5,567 bases of DNA, taken from Dictyoglomaceae bacterium (GTDB lineage: Bacteria; Dictyoglomota; Dictyoglomia; Dictyoglomales; Dictyoglomaceae). Shown piece after piece: positions 5,507-5,567 of this stretch. Where the stretch lies: positions 1 through 5,567 of the forward strand of contig JAPYWU010000097.1 of the NCBI GenBank assembly GCA_028276205.1, read 5' to 3'. Under the pieces are notes generated by a model. That model saw only the letters and a list, made by a program, of their open reading frames with translations, did no database searches and was not told where the DNA came from. The stretch's first letter is position 1; every line of letters starts with the position of its first letter. The position numbers and the translations under genes are program-made.

Positions 5507-5567
5507 GGGGATATGAGAATGTTCTAAAAATTCCTATGTAAGAAAAGAAAACACTTTTAGAAAGGGA
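5507..5567. other. Gene-free sequence upstream of the hsp20 promoter
   Basis: No coding region is supported here. The only structure seen is an 8-bp inverted repeat, TTCTAAAA (5522-5529) and TTTTAGAA (5555-5562), separated by 25 nt. It could be an upstream regulatory element or the edge of another transcription unit outside the window, but in such AT-rich DNA it may be chance. Confidence 0.4.

Noticed and set aside
5240..5527. Forward open frame overlapping hsp20 and its promoter
   Set aside because: It runs antisense to the alpha-crystallin domain and continues through the hsp20 promoter. The Ser/Leu-rich translation has no recognisable motif.
5428..5567. CIRCE/HrcA operator upstream of hsp20
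   Set aside because: No TTAGCACTC or GAGTGCTAA half-site is present on either strand.
1..5567. CRISPR array, tRNA, rRNA, insertion sequence or phage element
   Set aside because: No spaced direct repeats, tRNA-like cloverleaf, rRNA sequence, transposase or terminal inverted repeats were seen in the window.

Overview
The window is AT-rich, uses AGA/AGG heavily for arginine, and encodes Lys/Glu/Ile-rich proteins. It has TTG as a possible start codon, strong GGAGG-type ribosome binding sites, a textbook sigma-70/A promoter and short intergenic gaps. This points to a low-GC, probably thermophilic bacterium. A Dictyoglomus-like organism would fit, but that is an impression from composition and gene style, not something proven here.

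Layout: (1) Positions 1-253 are the 3' end of a forward transketolase C-terminal-section gene, cut by the window edge. (2) A bidirectional terminator hairpin at about 255-292 separates it from a convergent reverse gene. (3) That gene (302-1228, reverse) encodes a 308-aa protein of unknown function with two ungapped copies of a ~40-residue module spaced 98 residues apart. (4) An AT-rich divergent intergenic region (1229-1348) should hold promoters for both sides. (5) A tight forward operon follows: a PHP-family histidinol-phosphatase (hisJ type, about 1349-2161), a TldD metalloprotease subunit (about 2176-3609) and its TldE/PmbA partner (3609-4928). (6) A reverse-strand small heat shock protein (Hsp20, 4975-5427) converges on tldE. 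It has its own near-perfect promoter at 5479-5506 and a terminator at 4927-4960 whose U-tract serves only the reverse strand. (7) 5507-5567 contains no recognisable gene.

How the genes relate: TldD and TldE should form the heteromeric zinc protease that trims unfolded or modified peptides. TldD carries the HExxxH zinc motif and the late cysteine; TldE lacks the zinc motif. The phosphatase is probably co-transcribed with them, but no direct functional link is evident. Hsp20 is a separate stress gene. The window looks mainly like ordinary core genome. The points worth a second look are the uncharacterised duplicated-module protein, the start-site ambiguities in hisJ and tldD, the one-sided terminator between tldE and hsp20, and a possible SD-masking hairpin in the hsp20 leader.
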